Counted from the stretch's first letter, positions 10,613 through 20,853 are shown. The stretch is DNA of 64,000 nt from Enterobacter ludwigii (GCF_001750725.1 NZ_CP017279.1:2666001-2730000); one strand, 5' to 3'. The notes: a model not told the origin generated them from the letters alone. Numbers and translations are program-made.

Positions 10613-11740
10613 ATGTCATGCCCGGTCATTGAGCTGACTCAGCAGCTTATTCGCCGTCCCTCCCTTAGCCCGGACGACGCAGGTTGTCAGGCATTAATGA
10701 TTGAGCGCCTGCGTGCCATCGGTTTCACCGTTGAACGCATGGACGTTGGCGATACCCAGAACTTCTGGGCGTGGCGCGGTCAGGGCGAAACGCTGGCCTT
10801 TGCCGGACATACCGACGTCGTTCCCGCAGGTGATGCGGATCGCTGGATCAACCCGCCGTTTGAACCGACCATCCGCGATGGCATGTTGTTCGGGCGCGGT
10901 GCGGCAGACATGAAAGGCTCGCTGGCGGCGATGGTCGTGGCGGCAGAGCGTTTCGTTGCCCAACATCCGAACCACAGAAACCGCCTCGCGTTTCTGATCA
11001 CCTCTGACGAAGAAGCCAGCGCCCACAACGGCACCGTGAAGGTCGTTGAGGCGCTGATGGCCCGCAATGAGCGTCTCGACTACTGCCTGGTCGGCGAGCC
11101 GTCCAGTACGGAAGTGGTGGGAGACGTCGTCAAAAATGGTCGCCGTGGTTCGCTGACCTGCAATTTGACCCTTCATGGCGTTCAGGGGCACGTTGCCTAT
11201 CCACACCTGGCCGATAACCCGGTCCATCGCGCGGCACCGATGCTGAACGAACTGGTGACCATCGAGTGGGATAAAGGCAATGAGTTCTTCCCGCCGACCA
11301 GCATGCAGATTGCAAACCTGAAGGCCGGTACCGGCAGCAACAACGTGATCCCGGGTGATTTCTTTGTCCAGTTTAACTTCCGCTTCAGCACTGAACTGAC
11401 CGATGAGATGATCAAAGCGCGCGTTATCGCGCTGCTGGAAAAATATAATCTGCGTTACACCGTGGACTGGTGGCTTTCTGGCCAGCCGTTCCTGACCCAG
11501 CGCGGCAAACTGGTGGATGCGGTAGTGAACGCCATCGAGCACTATAATGAAATTAAGCCACAACTGCTGACGACAGGTGGCACCTCAGACGGACGCTTTA
11601 TTGCCCGGATGGGGGCCCAGGTTGTCGAACTGGGGCCGGTGAACGCAACCATTCATAAAATCAATGAATGTGTGAATGCTGCTGATTTGCAGCTGCTGGC
11701 CCGTATGTATCAACGAATTATGGAGCAACTCGTCGCCTGA
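10613..11740 (+). CDS. dapE: Succinyl-diaminopimelate desuccinylase DapE
   Basis: 375 residues, the same as E. coli DapE. It is a di-zinc M20-family hydrolase that converts N-succinyl-L,L-diaminopimelate to L,L-diaminopimelate and succinate in lysine and cell-wall synthesis. Metal and catalytic motifs are visible: [32 protein letters not shown] and the C-terminal [14 protein letters not shown] histidine. The dimerisation (lid) domain lies between about residues 180 and 290. It follows yffB closely and precedes ypfN by 24 bases. Confidence 0.97.
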   Translation: MSCPVIELTQQLIRRPSLSPDDAGCQALMIERLRAIGFTVERMDVGDTQNFWAWRGQGETLAFAGHTDVVPAGDADRWINPPFEPTIRDGMLFGRGAADMKGSLAAMVVAAERFVAQHPNHRNRLAFLITSDEEASAHNGTVKVVEALMARNERLDYCLVGEPSSTEVVGDVVKNGRRGSLTCNLTLHGVQGHVAYPHLADNPVHRAAPMLNELVTIEWDKGNEFFPPTSMQIANLKAGTGSNNVIPGDFFVQFNFRFSTELTDEMIKARVIALLEKYNLRYTVDWWLSGQPFLTQRGKLVDAVVNAIEHYNEIKPQLLTTGGTSDGRFIARMGAQVVELGPVNATIHKINECVNAADLQLLARMYQRIMEQLVA

Positions 11741-11764
11741 CGAACGCTCTGAGAGGAATAGCGA

Positions 11765-11962
11765 ATGGACTGGCTTTCAAAGTACTGGTGGATTCTGGTG
11801 TTAGTGTTTCTGGTCGGCGTGTTACTTAACGTCATTAAAGATCTTAAGCGCGTTGATCACAAAAAGTTTCTCGCCAACAAACCGGATCTTCCACCGCATC
11901 GTGATTTTAACGATAAGTGGGACGATGATGACGACTGGCCGAAGAAAGACCAGAAGAAGTGA
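11765..11962 (+). CDS. ypfN: UPF0370 small membrane protein YpfN
   Basis: 65-residue protein with one N-terminal transmembrane helix (about residues 6-25, [20 protein letters not shown]) and a charged, Asp- and Lys-rich tail ending [12 protein letters not shown]. It matches E. coli YpfN (UPF0370), which sits directly after dapE. Function unknown. GAGAGGAA precedes the ATG. The gene is followed by a repeat-type hairpin. Confidence 0.9.
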   Translation: MDWLSKYWWILVLVFLVGVLLNVIKDLKRVDHKKFLANKPDLPPHRDFNDKWDDDDDWPKKDQKK

Positions 11963-11970
11963 TTCTCTGT

Positions 11971-11992
11971 CCCCTCTCCTGTGGGAGAGGGG
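11971..11992. repeat. CCCTCTCC/GGAGAGGG hairpin repeat, copy 1
   Basis: Perfect 9-bp stem CCCCTCTCC / GGAGAGGGG with a 4-base loop between the convergent ypfN and ypfH. Three related hairpins lie at 19749, 27601 and 55558, always just outside genes. It could work as a transcription end or mRNA-stabilising element; no T-tract follows. Confidence 0.7.
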
Positions 11993-11998
11993 GCTACA

Positions 11999-12694
11999 TC
12001 ACATAAACTCGACGATATCATCGTCATTTGGCTTGCCACCGCTGAGCGCTTCATCAAAGTAGTGCTTCGGTACGGTATAACGCAGATGATCGAGCGCAAA
12101 CTGCATGCTGCGGTCATCAATCGCGTGCCCCAGATCGTCTACAATATCCAGCGTCACATCCCCGCCTTCGCGGATCAGCGCTTCCTGCGCGGCAACCGCA
12201 TGCGAAAGTTCAATCACGCGGTCTTCACCACCGTGGATCAGATGGATCGTGGTCTGCGTCGTCGCGCGTTGCGGTAACGTCGCAAAGCGCCCGTTAAAAG
12301 CAATCACACGCGACACCAGGCCTGGCTGCGCTTTTACGCTCTCCAGGGACATGATAGACCCCTGCGAAAAGCCAATCAGCGCGGTCGCATCGGCACCAAC
12401 GCCGCTCTGCTGCTGCCAGTAACGCACGGTGTCGATAAAGACAGGCATGACGGCGTCAATACGTGCCTGACGGTTCTCTTCCGTTACGCCCTGAACGGAG
12501 AACCACTGCCGTCCGTTCGGACCACACGGCTCCACTCCGCCAATACTGACAATCAGCGCCTGCGGAAATACCGGGGCAAACCAGCTGCCAATCTGGCCCA
12601 TATTGACGGCGTTATCGCCAACACCATGAAACAGAAGCAGTAACTGTTTAGCCGGTTTATCAGGGCTTTGAACAACAAAATGATCGTGTTTCAT
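11999..12694 (-). CDS. ypfH: Carboxylesterase/phospholipase-family hydrolase YpfH
   Basis: 231-residue alpha/beta hydrolase of the dienelactone hydrolase/carboxylesterase type. The nucleophile motif is GFSQGS, with the oxyanion region LLLLFHGVGDN near residues 18-28 and a C-terminal catalytic Asp (HGGEDRVI) and His (DLGHAIDD). E. coli YpfH has esterase activity on short-chain model substrates; its natural substrate is unknown. The start at 12694 (MKHDHFVVQ) agrees with E. coli and has an AGGAGA-type site (AAGGAGACC) upstream. It lies downstream of tmcA on the same strand with a 73-base gap. There is no signal peptide, so it is cytoplasmic. Confidence 0.9.
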   Translation of the reverse strand: MKHDHFVVQSPDKPAKQLLLLFHGVGDNAVNMGQIGSWFAPVFPQALIVSIGGVEPCGPNGRQWFSVQGVTEENRQARIDAVMPVFIDTVRYWQQQSGVGADATALIGFSQGSIMSLESVKAQPGLVSRVIAFNGRFATLPQRATTQTTIHLIHGGEDRVIELSHAVAAQEALIREGGDVTLDIVDDLGHAIDDRSMQFALDHLRYTVPKHYFDEALSGGKPNDDDIVEFM

Positions 12695-12767
12695 GGCGGT
12701 CTCCTTATTTGATGGCCTGGATTCTACGCCTCTCAGGAGGAATGACCATGCCACTTTACTGAAGAAG

Positions 12768-14741
12768 TCATTGAAAAAATTGCCATTGCAAAATGTCGTC
12801 TTTCAGCTGCTGACAGCGTGCAGGTTCAAGGCTTTCAAGCGCTTGCGCCGTTTCACTGCGAAGCCTGGCCAGTAACGCTTTTCGCCCCGAAAGAAGCAGT
12901 TCAGCGCTGAGCCGGGCGTCATCACTTCTCGCCTCCACTTTCCCGCGCAGGGCGGGCAGCGGCATGTCCACGCTTAGCAGCAACCGCGTTAACGCCGCGA
13001 CGGAGGTAGAAAATGCGCGATGGGCAAAGGCAAACCCCGCCAGCTCCAGCCAGTCGTCACTATTAAGGGTAGCCTCCCAGCCATCGTCCACCGGGATCTT
13101 TTCACCGTTCAGGGCCGATAACACGCGCGCATCGCGGCGCAGTCGCTGATGCGCCTGCTCACACAGCTGTCGCCCCGCGTCGCTGAGCGGCAGCAAGGCC
13201 ATTGCGGTATAACAGCCGCTGCTGGCTTCGCGATGGCTGCCCATGCGCACCAGCACAAAGCCGCATCGCTGCCAGAAACGCCACAGTTCATCGGTATAGC
13301 CAAAGCTCACCGACAGGTAATCCTCGCCGCTTGCGCTGCGGATCAGTGCCTGTCCGATGCCTTCCCGTTGACGACGAGGATGTACCGCTATTCGGGTCAC
13401 CCGTCGGCCTTTGAGCATTGCCGCCAGCGGGGAGCCGCCATGCGCGGCAAGGGACTGCGCCACCAGGTTCCCGCGAGGACGGCGGAACCCCGCCCAGACG
13501 GCACGGCTGAGCTGCGCCGTTAATCCCCCCTCTTCCACCAGCCAGAGCGCCCCGGCAATGACAGAGTCCGTTTGGGCGACGGAAAAGTGCTGGCCGGGCG
13601 CGTCCATCATGCGGCGTAAATCCAGCGGTGAGGTGCGGTAATGTGCCGCACAAAGCAGCTCATACACACTCGCCGCCAGCGCCGGGTTGCTCGCCCATGC
13701 TTCCGGGGTCAGAGAGGTCAACTGTAAGGCGCCTGTTGGGCTGCGATCGATAAGCGTATCGTCAAACAGCAGTGCGCTGGCGACGACCCGCTCAAGAGGG
13801 CATCCTGCAGCCCAGCGTACCGGGGTTGATAAGGTATACCGCTGCAACCCGCTGAACCGGCTACAGAACTTAAGCAGAAAGCCTCTTCCTGTTCCTTCGT
13901 AACCCTGCACCGTTGTGGTCAGCAGGACGCGCGGGAAACGGTCGACCAGCTTTTCAAGCAGCGGTCCGGGGATGGCAGCGGCTTCGTCGACAATCAGCCA
14001 GTCGGCCTGCTCTTCAGAGGCCAGCAGCGCGTCCGGGGCCATAAAGTGAAAACGTTCGCCGGCAAAACGGGCGATAACCTCCGTCGCCCCTTTTGATGGC
14101 GCGGTGACAATGGCACTGCCCTGCGTGCGGCTCAACAGCATTCCCGCCAGCGCAGACTTCCCGCGTCCGCGCGGGGCCGTAACGGCCACAACGCCGCGTT
14201 TCATGGCCAGGAGTGCTGCCAGTATCTCAGCCTGCTCGCGCTGCGGCGCACCGCTGGCGGGCTGCCAGTCAGGGGCGTCGGATCGTGCAGGAAGCGATAA
14301 AGGCTGGTGCTGAAGCCAGACTATCGCCTCAGGATCCTCGGCAATCGTCCGGCAAAAGTGGTGAATAAAATTTGGCGTGGCGATGGGTTCGGCGCTGTCA
14401 CTCCAGCGCAGGGAATCGCTGTCAGGTTGTTCCGCCCACACGTCAGGGGACGGTACCAGCAGCACCAGAAGGCTACCGGCACGCAGCGTCCCGCTCAGGG
14501 CCGCAAAGGCTGAGACGTCAAACCCGGCGCGGGCATCAAAAATTGCGTGCCGGAACTCGCGTCCCAGCAGCCCGCTGATGGCTCTGGACGCGTTATCCGC
14601 CAGCCACAGCCAGTCTCCGGGCAAGGCATCACGCAGGGCTGATGCCTGCGTGAATGTCCACTGCTCATCGCCGCTGAGCACCACCAGCCGACGATGACCT
14701 TTGTGCTCAAGCTCGCGAATCAGATGTTCAAACGCCACCAT
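12768..14741 (-). CDS. tmcA: tRNA(Met) cytidine acetyltransferase TmcA
   Basis: 657-residue enzyme that uses acetyl-CoA and ATP to make N4-acetylcytidine at the wobble position of elongator tRNA-Met. The N-terminal domain is followed by a RecD/helicase-like ATPase with Walker A near residue 200 (APRGRGKSALAG) and Walker B DWLIVDEAAAIP. The GNAT acetyltransferase domain (about residues 350-530) has RIAVHPRRQREGIGQAL for acetyl-CoA binding, and a C-terminal tRNA-binding tail follows. E. coli TmcA is 671 residues, so length is typical. Its ATG overlaps the ypfJ stop by one base (TAATG), indicating translational coupling. Confidence 0.95.
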   Translation of the reverse strand: MVAFEHLIRELEHKGHRRLVVLSGDEQWTFTQASALRDALPGDWLWLADNASRAISGLLGREFRHAIFDARAGFDVSAFAALSGTLRAGSLLVLLVPSPDVWAEQPDSDSLRWSDSAEPIATPNFIHHFCRTIAEDPEAIVWLQHQPLSLPARSDAPDWQPASGAPQREQAEILAALLAMKRGVVAVTAPRGRGKSALAGMLLSRTQGSAIVTAPSKGATEVIARFAGERFHFMAPDALLASEEQADWLIVDEAAAIPGPLLEKLVDRFPRVLLTTTVQGYEGTGRGFLLKFCSRFSGLQRYTLSTPVRWAAGCPLERVVASALLFDDTLIDRSPTGALQLTSLTPEAWASNPALAASVYELLCAAHYRTSPLDLRRMMDAPGQHFSVAQTDSVIAGALWLVEEGGLTAQLSRAVWAGFRRPRGNLVAQSLAAHGGSPLAAMLKGRRVTRIAVHPRRQREGIGQALIRSASGEDYLSVSFGYTDELWRFWQRCGFVLVRMGSHREASSGCYTAMALLPLSDAGRQLCEQAHQRLRRDARVLSALNGEKIPVDDGWEATLNSDDWLELAGFAFAHRAFSTSVAALTRLLLSVDMPLPALRGKVEARSDDARLSAELLLSGRKALLARLRSETAQALESLEPARCQQLKDDILQWQFFQ

Positions 14742-15610
14742 TACATGGCTTTGCCGAAGGTATTACACTGCGCCGGGTCACCGCTGTCGAAACCGCGTTT
14801 GAACCAGCTGTATCGTTGTTGTGATGTGCCGTGAGTAAAGCTGTCGGGGACGACGCGGCCCTGGCTCTGCTGCTGAAGACGATCGTCACCGATAGCCTGC
14901 GCGGCATTGAGCGCCTCTTCCAGGTCGCCGGATTCCAGCACGCCCTGCTGCTGCATGTTGTGCCCCCAGACGCCCGCGAAGCAGTCCGCCTGCAGTTCCA
15001 TGCGTACGGAAAGACGGTTTACCTCAGCCTGAGAGGCGTTTTGCTGAAGCTGACGTACTTTGGGTTCTATCCCCAGCAGTTTTTGCACATGGTGCCCGAC
15101 TTCATGCGCAATGACGTAGCCCTGGGCAAAATCGCCGTCAGCGCCAAGCTTGCGTTTCATGTCATCATAGAAAGAGAGATCGATATAGACGGTGCTGTCT
15201 GCCGGACAGTAGAACGGCCCCATAACCGATTGTCCGGTGCCGCATCCGGTACGGGTGGCACCACGGTACATCACCAGCTTGGGTTGCTGATAGGTACGCC
15301 CCATTTTCTCGAACAGCTGACCCCAGGTTTCTTCTGTGGTGGCGAGAATAACGGAGGTAAATTTGGCCGCTTCATCCTCGTTAGGGCTGATTGAGCGCTC
15401 AGAATGCTGCTGTTGCTGCAGAGGCTGGCCGGTCATTAAACCGGTCAGATCGACACCGTAGTACCCCGCGACCAGCACCACAATCAGCAGAATAATACCG
15501 CCCTTTCCGCTGGGTAACCGGAAGCCAGGCCCACCCATTGAAGGACCGCCGCCGCTATCGCTGCGCCTGTCTTCTACATTGTCACTTTCACGACGCCCTT
15601 GCCAGCGCAT
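14741..15610 (-). CDS. ypfJ: Putative zinc metallopeptidase YpfJ
   Basis: 289-residue predicted neutral zinc metallopeptidase. A Gly-rich cytoplasmic N-terminus ([11 protein letters not shown]) is followed by one transmembrane helix ([17 protein letters not shown]), so the catalytic part should be periplasmic. The zinc site AHEVGHHVQ gives the HExxH motif, with a downstream [13 protein letters not shown] that can supply the third ligand. The C-terminal region has [14 protein letters not shown]. The substrate is unknown. The ATG at 15610 (MRWQGRR) matches E. coli. It is the first gene of a ypfJ-tmcA pair; purC lies upstream but is closed by its own terminator. Confidence 0.9.
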   Translation of the reverse strand: MRWQGRRESDNVEDRRSDSGGGPSMGGPGFRLPSGKGGIILLIVVLVAGYYGVDLTGLMTGQPLQQQQHSERSISPNEDEAAKFTSVILATTEETWGQLFEKMGRTYQQPKLVMYRGATRTGCGTGQSVMGPFYCPADSTVYIDLSFYDDMKRKLGADGDFAQGYVIAHEVGHHVQKLLGIEPKVRQLQQNASQAEVNRLSVRMELQADCFAGVWGHNMQQQGVLESGDLEEALNAAQAIGDDRLQQQSQGRVVPDSFTHGTSQQRYSWFKRGFDSGDPAQCNTFGKAM

Positions 15611-15692
15611 AACCACCTCGAACTATTCCATTAATAATAGCTATGATCGTAGGCGGTTAACGGCAAGATTACCATAGGAAACAAGGGTAAGA

Positions 15693-15720
15693 CGCCAAAG
15701 GATATACATATCCTTTGGCG
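15693..15720 (-). terminator. Terminator after purC
   Basis: Perfect 13-bp inverted repeat CGCCAAAGGATAT / ATATCCTTTGGCG with a 2-base loop, 10 bases after the purC stop. On the minus strand it is followed by a T-containing tail. Confidence 0.75.
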
Positions 15721-15729
15721 ATGAGGGAG

Positions 15730-16443
15730 TTAGTCGAGCTTAACGCCTAAACGGTGAGCAACCGCTTCGTACGCTTCAATCAGGCCACCCAGGCTCTGAC
15801 GGAAACGGTCTTTGTCCATTTTATCCAGCGTTTCTTTATCCCACAGACGGCTGCCGTCCGGAGAGAACTCATCACCCAGAACCACTTCGCCTTTGAACAG
15901 GCCGAACTCCAGTTTGAAGTCGACGAGGATCAGACCCGCGTCATCAAACAGTTTTTTCAGCACGTCGTTGGCTTTGTAGGTCAGTTCTTTCATGCGCGCC
16001 AGGTTCTCTTTATTCACCCAGCCGAAGGTTTCGCAATAAGAGTCATTGACCATCGGATCGTGCATGGCATCGTTTTTCAGGAACAGGTCAAAAAGCGGTG
16101 GATTCAGCTCAATACCTTCTTCAATACCAAGACGCTTCACCAGGGAGCCTGCTGCGCGGTTACGAATGACGCACTCAACCGGAACCATATCCAGTTTTTT
16201 CACCAGACATTCCGTATCGGACAACAGCGCTTCCATTTGGGTCGGGATACCCGCTTCGGCCAGTTTGGTCATAATGAAGTGGTTGAACTTGTTGTTCACC
16301 ATGCCTTTACGATCGAACTGCTCAATGCGTGCGCCATCCCCTGCTGACGTATCATTGCGGAACTCGAGCACCAACAGATCCGGGTTTTCCGTGCTGTATA
16401 CGGTCTTCGCTTTGCCACGATACAACTCAGCTTGCTTCTGCAT
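15730..16443 (-). CDS. purC: SAICAR synthetase PurC
   Basis: 237 residues, identical in length to E. coli PurC. It ligates aspartate to CAIR using ATP to form SAICAR in de novo purine synthesis. Signatures include [13 protein letters not shown] at the nucleotide-binding N-terminus, [16 protein letters not shown], and LVDFKLEFG...[10 protein letters not shown]. The start MQKQ is chosen because GGAG lies 8 bases upstream; the in-frame ATG two codons earlier is only 2 bases from that site. A PurR box lies about 53 bases upstream, so it should be repressed by PurR with hypoxanthine or guanine. bamC and dapA are upstream on the same strand. Confidence 0.97.
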   Translation of the reverse strand: MQKQAELYRGKAKTVYSTENPDLLVLEFRNDTSAGDGARIEQFDRKGMVNNKFNHFIMTKLAEAGIPTQMEALLSDTECLVKKLDMVPVECVIRNRAAGSLVKRLGIEEGIELNPPLFDLFLKNDAMHDPMVNDSYCETFGWVNKENLARMKELTYKANDVLKKLFDDAGLILVDFKLEFGLFKGEVVLGDEFSPDGSRLWDKETLDKMDKDRFRQSLGGLIEAYEAVAHRLGVKLD

Positions 16444-16495
16444 CTTCATTACTCCTGGTGTGATGATTGGTGTTCAAAACTGGGGATATTATGCC

Positions 16496-16511
16496 ACGCA
16501 CACGTTTGCGT
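16496..16511. promoter_or_regulatory. PurR box upstream of purC
   Basis: Minus-strand ACGCAAACGTGTGCGT differs from the PurR consensus (ACGCAAACGTTTGCGT) at one base. It lies just upstream of purC, where E. coli also has a PurR site. Confidence 0.85.
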
Positions 16512-16514
16512 AGC

Positions 16515-16547
16515 ACGAAAATAAAAAGGGCTGGATTAACCAGCCCT
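16515..16547 (-). terminator. Terminator after bamC
   Basis: Stem AGGGCTGG / CCAGCCCT with a 5-base loop. On the minus strand it is followed by a TTTTTATTTT tract, starting a few bases after the bamC stop. It separates the dapA-bamC transcript from purC. Confidence 0.88.
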
Positions 16548-16552
16548 CGTAT

Positions 16553-17587
16553 TTATTTGCTGAATGCTGCCTGGAAGACGGCCACCAGCGCATCGTTCTG
16601 CGACTGGGTCAGCGTGTGGCCTTTCGGATCGATAAACTGCAGACTGCTGCGGTTATCGAGGTCACCTACCTGAATCTTGTAGTCGCCGGAAGCCAGCTGT
16701 GGATCGGTGGCGCCCAATTCCTGCCATGCACTGTCAGACAGCGGCTTATAGGTTGCCGTCATGCTCCCGGTTGAACGGGTGCTGTCGGTCACTTTCATGC
16801 CCACTTTTTCCAGCGTCGCTGGCAGGCGCTGCCAGGTCTGGTTAAACGGTGCACGCACAACCAGCATTGGCAGACCGGTGTCATCCGCACCGCTCTGAAC
16901 GTCAAACGTCGCGCCGTTGCGGCTCTGCGCTGCGTTAGCGGCGTCGCTGGCGTTCTTATCCAGACCCGCGGCAATCACGTTCAGCATTTCAGTGCTGTAA
17001 CGCTGCATTGATGCGGCATCCGCAACCGGTTTACCCGCCTGCTCCAGGTTCAACAGCTTAACGGTAACCGCCTGCTGATAACCCTGAGGTTTAACGGAGA
17101 CTTGATAACGCCCACGGTACTGCTGATCTTCGTCCAGACGGTTCCACTCGATCCAGTCGGTGGTTAAGGTCTGGCTGGCATCATCGCGTTTATCGATGGT
17201 GTAGTTCTTCGCCTGAATGACGCTCACAACCTGCGGCCACAGGGTGGTACCGCGGGCGCTTTCAACCAGCAGCGACGCCGTATCACCGGTGAACTGGGTA
17301 CGCGCCCCGCTCACCAGCGCCAGAGGCTGTGCTGGCGGACGAATATCGAGCGCTTTACCGACCAGGCCGCTGCCGTTGGTCACGGGAATATTGTAATCGC
17401 CGTTCTGAATCGGCAGGATCATACCAGCCGGTGCGTGAAGTTCAGCAAGCGGGGTCGCATCCAGATAGGATTCATCACCGCTCACCTGGCGCTTGTAGCG
17501 CGAGTCTGAACTACAGGCAGCGAGCAGCATAACAAGCGAAACACTCGCAACCTTCGCCAGGCGCGACTTCTGTACTGAATAAGCCAT
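16553..17587 (-). CDS. bamC: Outer-membrane assembly lipoprotein BamC
   Basis: 344-residue lipoprotein of the BAM complex, which folds beta-barrel proteins into the outer membrane. The lipoprotein signal peptide has lipobox LAAC with Cys25 as the lipidation site. The unstructured N-terminal segment that contacts BamD follows ([17 protein letters not shown]), then two helix-grip domains (roughly residues 100-215 and 230-344). The ATG at 17587 is used; a TTG directly before it is the alternative. It follows dapA with a 16-base gap and is probably co-transcribed with it. Confidence 0.96.
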   Translation of the reverse strand: MAYSVQKSRLAKVASVSLVMLLAACSSDSRYKRQVSGDESYLDATPLAELHAPAGMILPIQNGDYNIPVTNGSGLVGKALDIRPPAQPLALVSGARTQFTGDTASLLVESARGTTLWPQVVSVIQAKNYTIDKRDDASQTLTTDWIEWNRLDEDQQYRGRYQVSVKPQGYQQAVTVKLLNLEQAGKPVADAASMQRYSTEMLNVIAAGLDKNASDAANAAQSRNGATFDVQSGADDTGLPMLVVRAPFNQTWQRLPATLEKVGMKVTDSTRSTGSMTATYKPLSDSAWQELGATDPQLASGDYKIQVGDLDNRSSLQFIDPKGHTLTQSQNDALVAVFQAAFSK

Positions 17588-17603
17588 CAAATCTCCCTAA
17601 ACT

Positions 17604-18482
17604 CTACAGCAAACCGGCATGCTTCAGCGCTGCTGTGACAATTTCACGACCGTGGTCGGTAATCGGTGTCATTGGCAGACGCAGCGTATCGGTTGCTACA
17701 AGTCCCAACTCCTTACACGCCCATTTCACGGGGATCGGATTGGGTTCGACAAATAATTTATTATGCAACGGCATCAGACGCTGATTAATCACGCGAGCTT
17801 CATCAAAGTGACCGGCAGCCGCCAGTTTGCACATTTCAGCCATATCGCGGGCCGCAACGTTCGCCGTTACGGAGATCACGCCATGGCCACCGAGCTGCAT
17901 AAAGTCCAGTGCGGTCGCATCATCGCCGCTCAACAGGATAAAGTCGTCTGAAACCAGCTCTTTGATCTGATGAACGCGGCTTAAGTTCCCTGTCGCCTCT
18001 TTAATCCCGATAATATTTTTTACTTTCGAGAGACGACCAACGGTTTCCGGCAGCATATCGCAGCCAGTACGGGACGGCACATTATACAGAATTTGTGGCA
18101 AGTCAGTATGTTCTGCGATGGCTTTGAAATGCTGGAACAGACCTTCCTGAGTAGGACGGTTGTAATAAGGGGTCACCGTCAGACAGCCCACGATGCCGCT
18201 GTCGTTAAAACGTTTGGTCAAACTGATAGCTTCTGCCGTGGCGTTAGCGCCTGTCCCTGCGATGACCGGGATACGCCCGTCAGCCAGTTCCAGGGTCAGC
18301 ATCACCACATCGCCGTGCTCTTCGTGGCTTAGCGTTGCAGATTCACCGGTAGTCCCTACCGAAACGATCGCCGAGGTTCCATTGGCGACATGGTAATCAA
18401 TCAGCTTCTTCATGCTTGACCGGCAGACATTACCTTTTTCATCCATCGGCGTAACAAGCGCGACAATACTTCCCGTGAACAT
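17604..18482 (-). CDS. dapA: 4-hydroxy-tetrahydrodipicolinate synthase DapA
   Basis: 292 residues, same as E. coli. A TIM-barrel class I aldolase that condenses pyruvate with aspartate semialdehyde in the first committed step of lysine/diaminopimelate synthesis. The Schiff-base lysine is in [10 protein letters not shown] (Lys161 by family numbering), the catalytic tyrosine in [10 protein letters not shown], and the threonine pair in GTTGESATL. It is first in a dapA-bamC unit and divergent from gcvR. Allosteric inhibition by lysine is known for the family. Confidence 0.97.
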   Translation of the reverse strand: MFTGSIVALVTPMDEKGNVCRSSMKKLIDYHVANGTSAIVSVGTTGESATLSHEEHGDVVMLTLELADGRIPVIAGTGANATAEAISLTKRFNDSGIVGCLTVTPYYNRPTQEGLFQHFKAIAEHTDLPQILYNVPSRTGCDMLPETVGRLSKVKNIIGIKEATGNLSRVHQIKELVSDDFILLSGDDATALDFMQLGGHGVISVTANVAARDMAEMCKLAAAGHFDEARVINQRLMPLHNKLFVEPNPIPVKWACKELGLVATDTLRLPMTPITDHGREIVTAALKHAGLL

Positions 18483-18627
18483 GAGCCATCCTCTGTGCGA
18501 ACAAGAGCCTCAATGGTACGTTTGGAACTGTAATAAAAGCAAGCGACCTGAGGCCCTCAGGCGGTTGTATGCATGTTTTTTTTATGCTTTCCTTAGGAAG
18601 ACTTAACCATGCAAAGGAAGAACAGGT

Positions 18628-19197
18628 TTGACAACCTCATCACAACATTACCTGGTTATCACTGCGCTGGGTGCTGACAGGCCGGGTATTGTGAACACCA
18701 TCACCCGCCATGTGAGCAGCTGCGGCTGTAATATCGAGGACAGCCGTCTGGCTATGCTGGGCGAAGAGTTCACGTTTATTATGCTGCTGTCCGGGACATG
18801 GAATGCCATTACCCTTATCGAATCGACCCTGCCGCTCAAAGGTGCGGAGCTGGATTTGCTGATCGTGATGAAACGCACCACTGCTCGCCCACGTCCGGCC
18901 CTGCCCGCGACCGTCTGGGTGCAGGTTGAAGTCCCCGATTCACCCCATCTGATTGAGCGCTTCACCGCGTTATTTGACAGCCATCAGATGAATATTGCCG
19001 AACTCGTTTCCCGAACGCAGCCGGGTGACGGCAGCGCCATTCCCACCCTTTTTATTCAGATTACCGCGCACAGCCCTGCCTCGCAGGATGCGTCAAATAT
19101 CGAGCAAGCGTTCAAAGCCCTCTGTACAGAATTAAACGCGCAAGGCAGTATAAGCGTCGTCAATTATTCGCAGCATGAACAGGATGGAGTTGAGTAA
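18628..19197 (+). CDS. gcvR: Glycine cleavage system repressor GcvR (TTG start)
   Basis: 189-residue protein with two ACT domains (about residues 5-80 and 90-175). GcvR binds GcvA and blocks activation of the gcvTHP glycine-cleavage operon when glycine is low. The N-terminus HYLVITALGADRPGIVNTI is the ACT ligand-binding start. The initiation codon appears to be TTG at 18628, with AGGAAGAACAGG upstream; no ATG or GTG fits the conserved N-terminus. The bcp ATG overlaps its stop by one base (TAATG), so the two are translationally coupled. It is divergent from dapA. Confidence 0.94.
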   Translation: MTTSSQHYLVITALGADRPGIVNTITRHVSSCGCNIEDSRLAMLGEEFTFIMLLSGTWNAITLIESTLPLKGAELDLLIVMKRTTARPRPALPATVWVQVEVPDSPHLIERFTALFDSHQMNIAELVSRTQPGDGSAIPTLFIQITAHSPASQDASNIEQAFKALCTELNAQGSISVVNYSQHEQDGVE

Positions 19198-19667
19198 TGA
19201 ACCCACTGAAAGCCGGTGACATCGCACCGAAATTTAGCTTACCTGACCAGGATGGTGAGCAAGTAAATTTGACCGACTTCCAGGGACAGCGTGTTCTGGT
19301 CTATTTTTACCCGAAAGCCATGACCCCGGGCTGCACCGTACAGGCCTGCGGCTTACGCGACAACATGGACGAGTTGAAAAAAGTCGGCGTGGAAGTGCTG
19401 GGTATCAGCACCGATAAGCCAGAAAAGCTGTCACGATTTGCTGAAAAGGAGCTGCTTAACTTCACGCTGCTTTCTGACGAAGACCACCAGGTATGCGAGC
19501 AGTTTGGCGTCTGGGGCGAGAAGACCTTTATGGGCAAAACCTACGACGGCATTCACCGTATCAGCTTCCTGATTGACGCTGACGGTAAAGTTGAACATGT
19601 GTTTGATGACTTCAAAACCAGCAACCACCACGACGTGGTGCTGAACTGGCTCAAACAAAGCGCCTGA
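19197..19667 (+). CDS. bcp: Thiol peroxidase Bcp (peroxiredoxin Q)
   Basis: 156-residue peroxiredoxin of the Bcp/PrxQ subfamily, reducing hydrogen peroxide and organic hydroperoxides with thioredoxin as electron donor. The peroxidatic Cys46 and resolving Cys51 are in MTPGCTVQACGLRD, the typical CxxxxC arrangement of atypical two-Cys enzymes. It is cytoplasmic. Its ATG overlaps the gcvR stop, as in E. coli. After the gene there is about 80 bases of spacer and a hairpin repeat before the convergent perM. Confidence 0.97.
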   Translation: MNPLKAGDIAPKFSLPDQDGEQVNLTDFQGQRVLVYFYPKAMTPGCTVQACGLRDNMDELKKVGVEVLGISTDKPEKLSRFAEKELLNFTLLSDEDHQVCEQFGVWGEKTFMGKTYDGIHRISFLIDADGKVEHVFDDFKTSNHHDVVLNWLKQSA

Positions 19668-19748
19668 TCGTTGGGCCGCGGCTTCGCCTGACCCGACCTA
19701 CGCGGTAAATGCAATACGGTAACGCAGGTTACCGTTTTTGATATTTGC

Positions 19749-19769
19749 CCCTCTCCCCACGGGAGAGGG
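19749..19769. repeat. CCCTCTCCC/GGGAGAGGG hairpin repeat, copy 2
   Basis: Perfect 9-bp stem with loop CAC in the gap between the convergent bcp and perM genes. Same family as the hairpins at 11971, 27601 and 55558. Confidence 0.75.
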
Positions 19770-19788
19770 TATCAGGCCGCACAACTAT

Positions 19789-20853
19789 CTACTTATCCTC
19801 AACCGCAGGCACATCCGGCCACGCGTGAACCACTGCTTTGATCAACGTTGCCAGCGGAATGGCAAAGAACACGCCCCAGAATCCCCACAGCCCGCCGAAA
19901 ATCACCACGGATAAGATAATCACCAGCGGATGCAGGTTCACCGCTTCTGAGAACAGCACCGGCACCAGCAGGTTGCCATCCAGTCCCTGAATGATCAGGT
20001 ACACCGCGAAGCAGCTCCAGAACTCGGTCCCCAGACCAAACTGGAACAGCGCAACGCCGACAACCGGAATGGTCACCACAAAGGCACCGATGTAGGGAAT
20101 GAGCACCGACAGCCCCACCAGCACCGCCAGCAGCAGCGAGTAGTTAAGCCCGAAAATTAAAAAACCAATCCAGGTAGCCACACCCACCACAATCATCTCC
20201 AGCACTTTGCCGCGAATGTAGTTGGTGATCTGCTGGTTCATCTCTTCCCACACCTGCCCGGCCAGCCCGCGATTACGCGGCAGAATGCGCCGCACCGCGT
20301 TCAGCATCTGCTCTTTATCTTTGACGAGGAAGAAAACCATTAACGGAACGAGGACAAGGTAGACGGCCAGCGTGAGCAACCCTACCAGCGACGCCAGGGA
20401 ATATTTCACCACGGAATCGCCCATTGTCATGATGCGGGCGCGCATGTTTTCGGCCATCGCATCAATGATCCCGGCATCCATCAGGGCGGGATATCGGCGC
20501 GGCAACGTGGCGGCAAAATCAGAAAGCTTATTCAGCATGCCGGGCATATCTCGGATAAGGTAAATCCCCTGTTGCCAGGCGACAGGCATAACGACAAACG
20601 ACATTAACAGCAGAATGCCGACAAACAGCACCAGGACGATACTGGTCGCCCAGCGACGGGAACAGCCTATATTTTCCAGACGCGCCGTTGGCCACTCCAG
20701 CAGGTACGCCAGCACAATCGCGACCAGCAGGGGGGCGAGAAGACCGCTGAAGAAGAACAGAATGCCGAATCCGGCGACGAGAATAACCAACAAAGCAATG
20801 GCTTCCGGGTCGCTAAACCGACGGCGGTACCACTGCATTAACATTTCGAGCAT
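19789..20853 (-). CDS. perM: AI-2E family membrane protein PerM
   Basis: 354-residue multi-pass inner-membrane protein of the AI-2E/UPF0118 transporter family, with about 7-8 hydrophobic segments (first LLVILVAGFGILFFFSG; C-terminal block PLVIILSVVIFGGLWGFWGV). The PxLxxIxxGLDGNLL region (IIQGLDGNLLVPVLFSE) is typical. It was named in E. coli as a putative permease; the substrate is not established. It is on the minus strand, divergent from bepA and convergent with bcp. Confidence 0.92.
   Translation of the reverse strand: MLEMLMQWYRRRFSDPEAIALLVILVAGFGILFFFSGLLAPLLVAIVLAYLLEWPTARLENIGCSRRWATSIVLVLFVGILLLMSFVVMPVAWQQGIYLIRDMPGMLNKLSDFAATLPRRYPALMDAGIIDAMAENMRARIMTMGDSVVKYSLASLVGLLTLAVYLVLVPLMVFFLVKDKEQMLNAVRRILPRNRGLAGQVWEEMNQQITNYIRGKVLEMIVVGVATWIGFLIFGLNYSLLLAVLVGLSVLIPYIGAFVVTIPVVGVALFQFGLGTEFWSCFAVYLIIQGLDGNLLVPVLFSEAVNLHPLVIILSVVIFGGLWGFWGVFFAIPLATLIKAVVHAWPDVPAVEDK

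Noticed and set aside
10694..11563. 289-codon frame opposite dapE
   Set aside because: Antisense of a well-defined gene, no recognisable domain and no ribosome-binding site.
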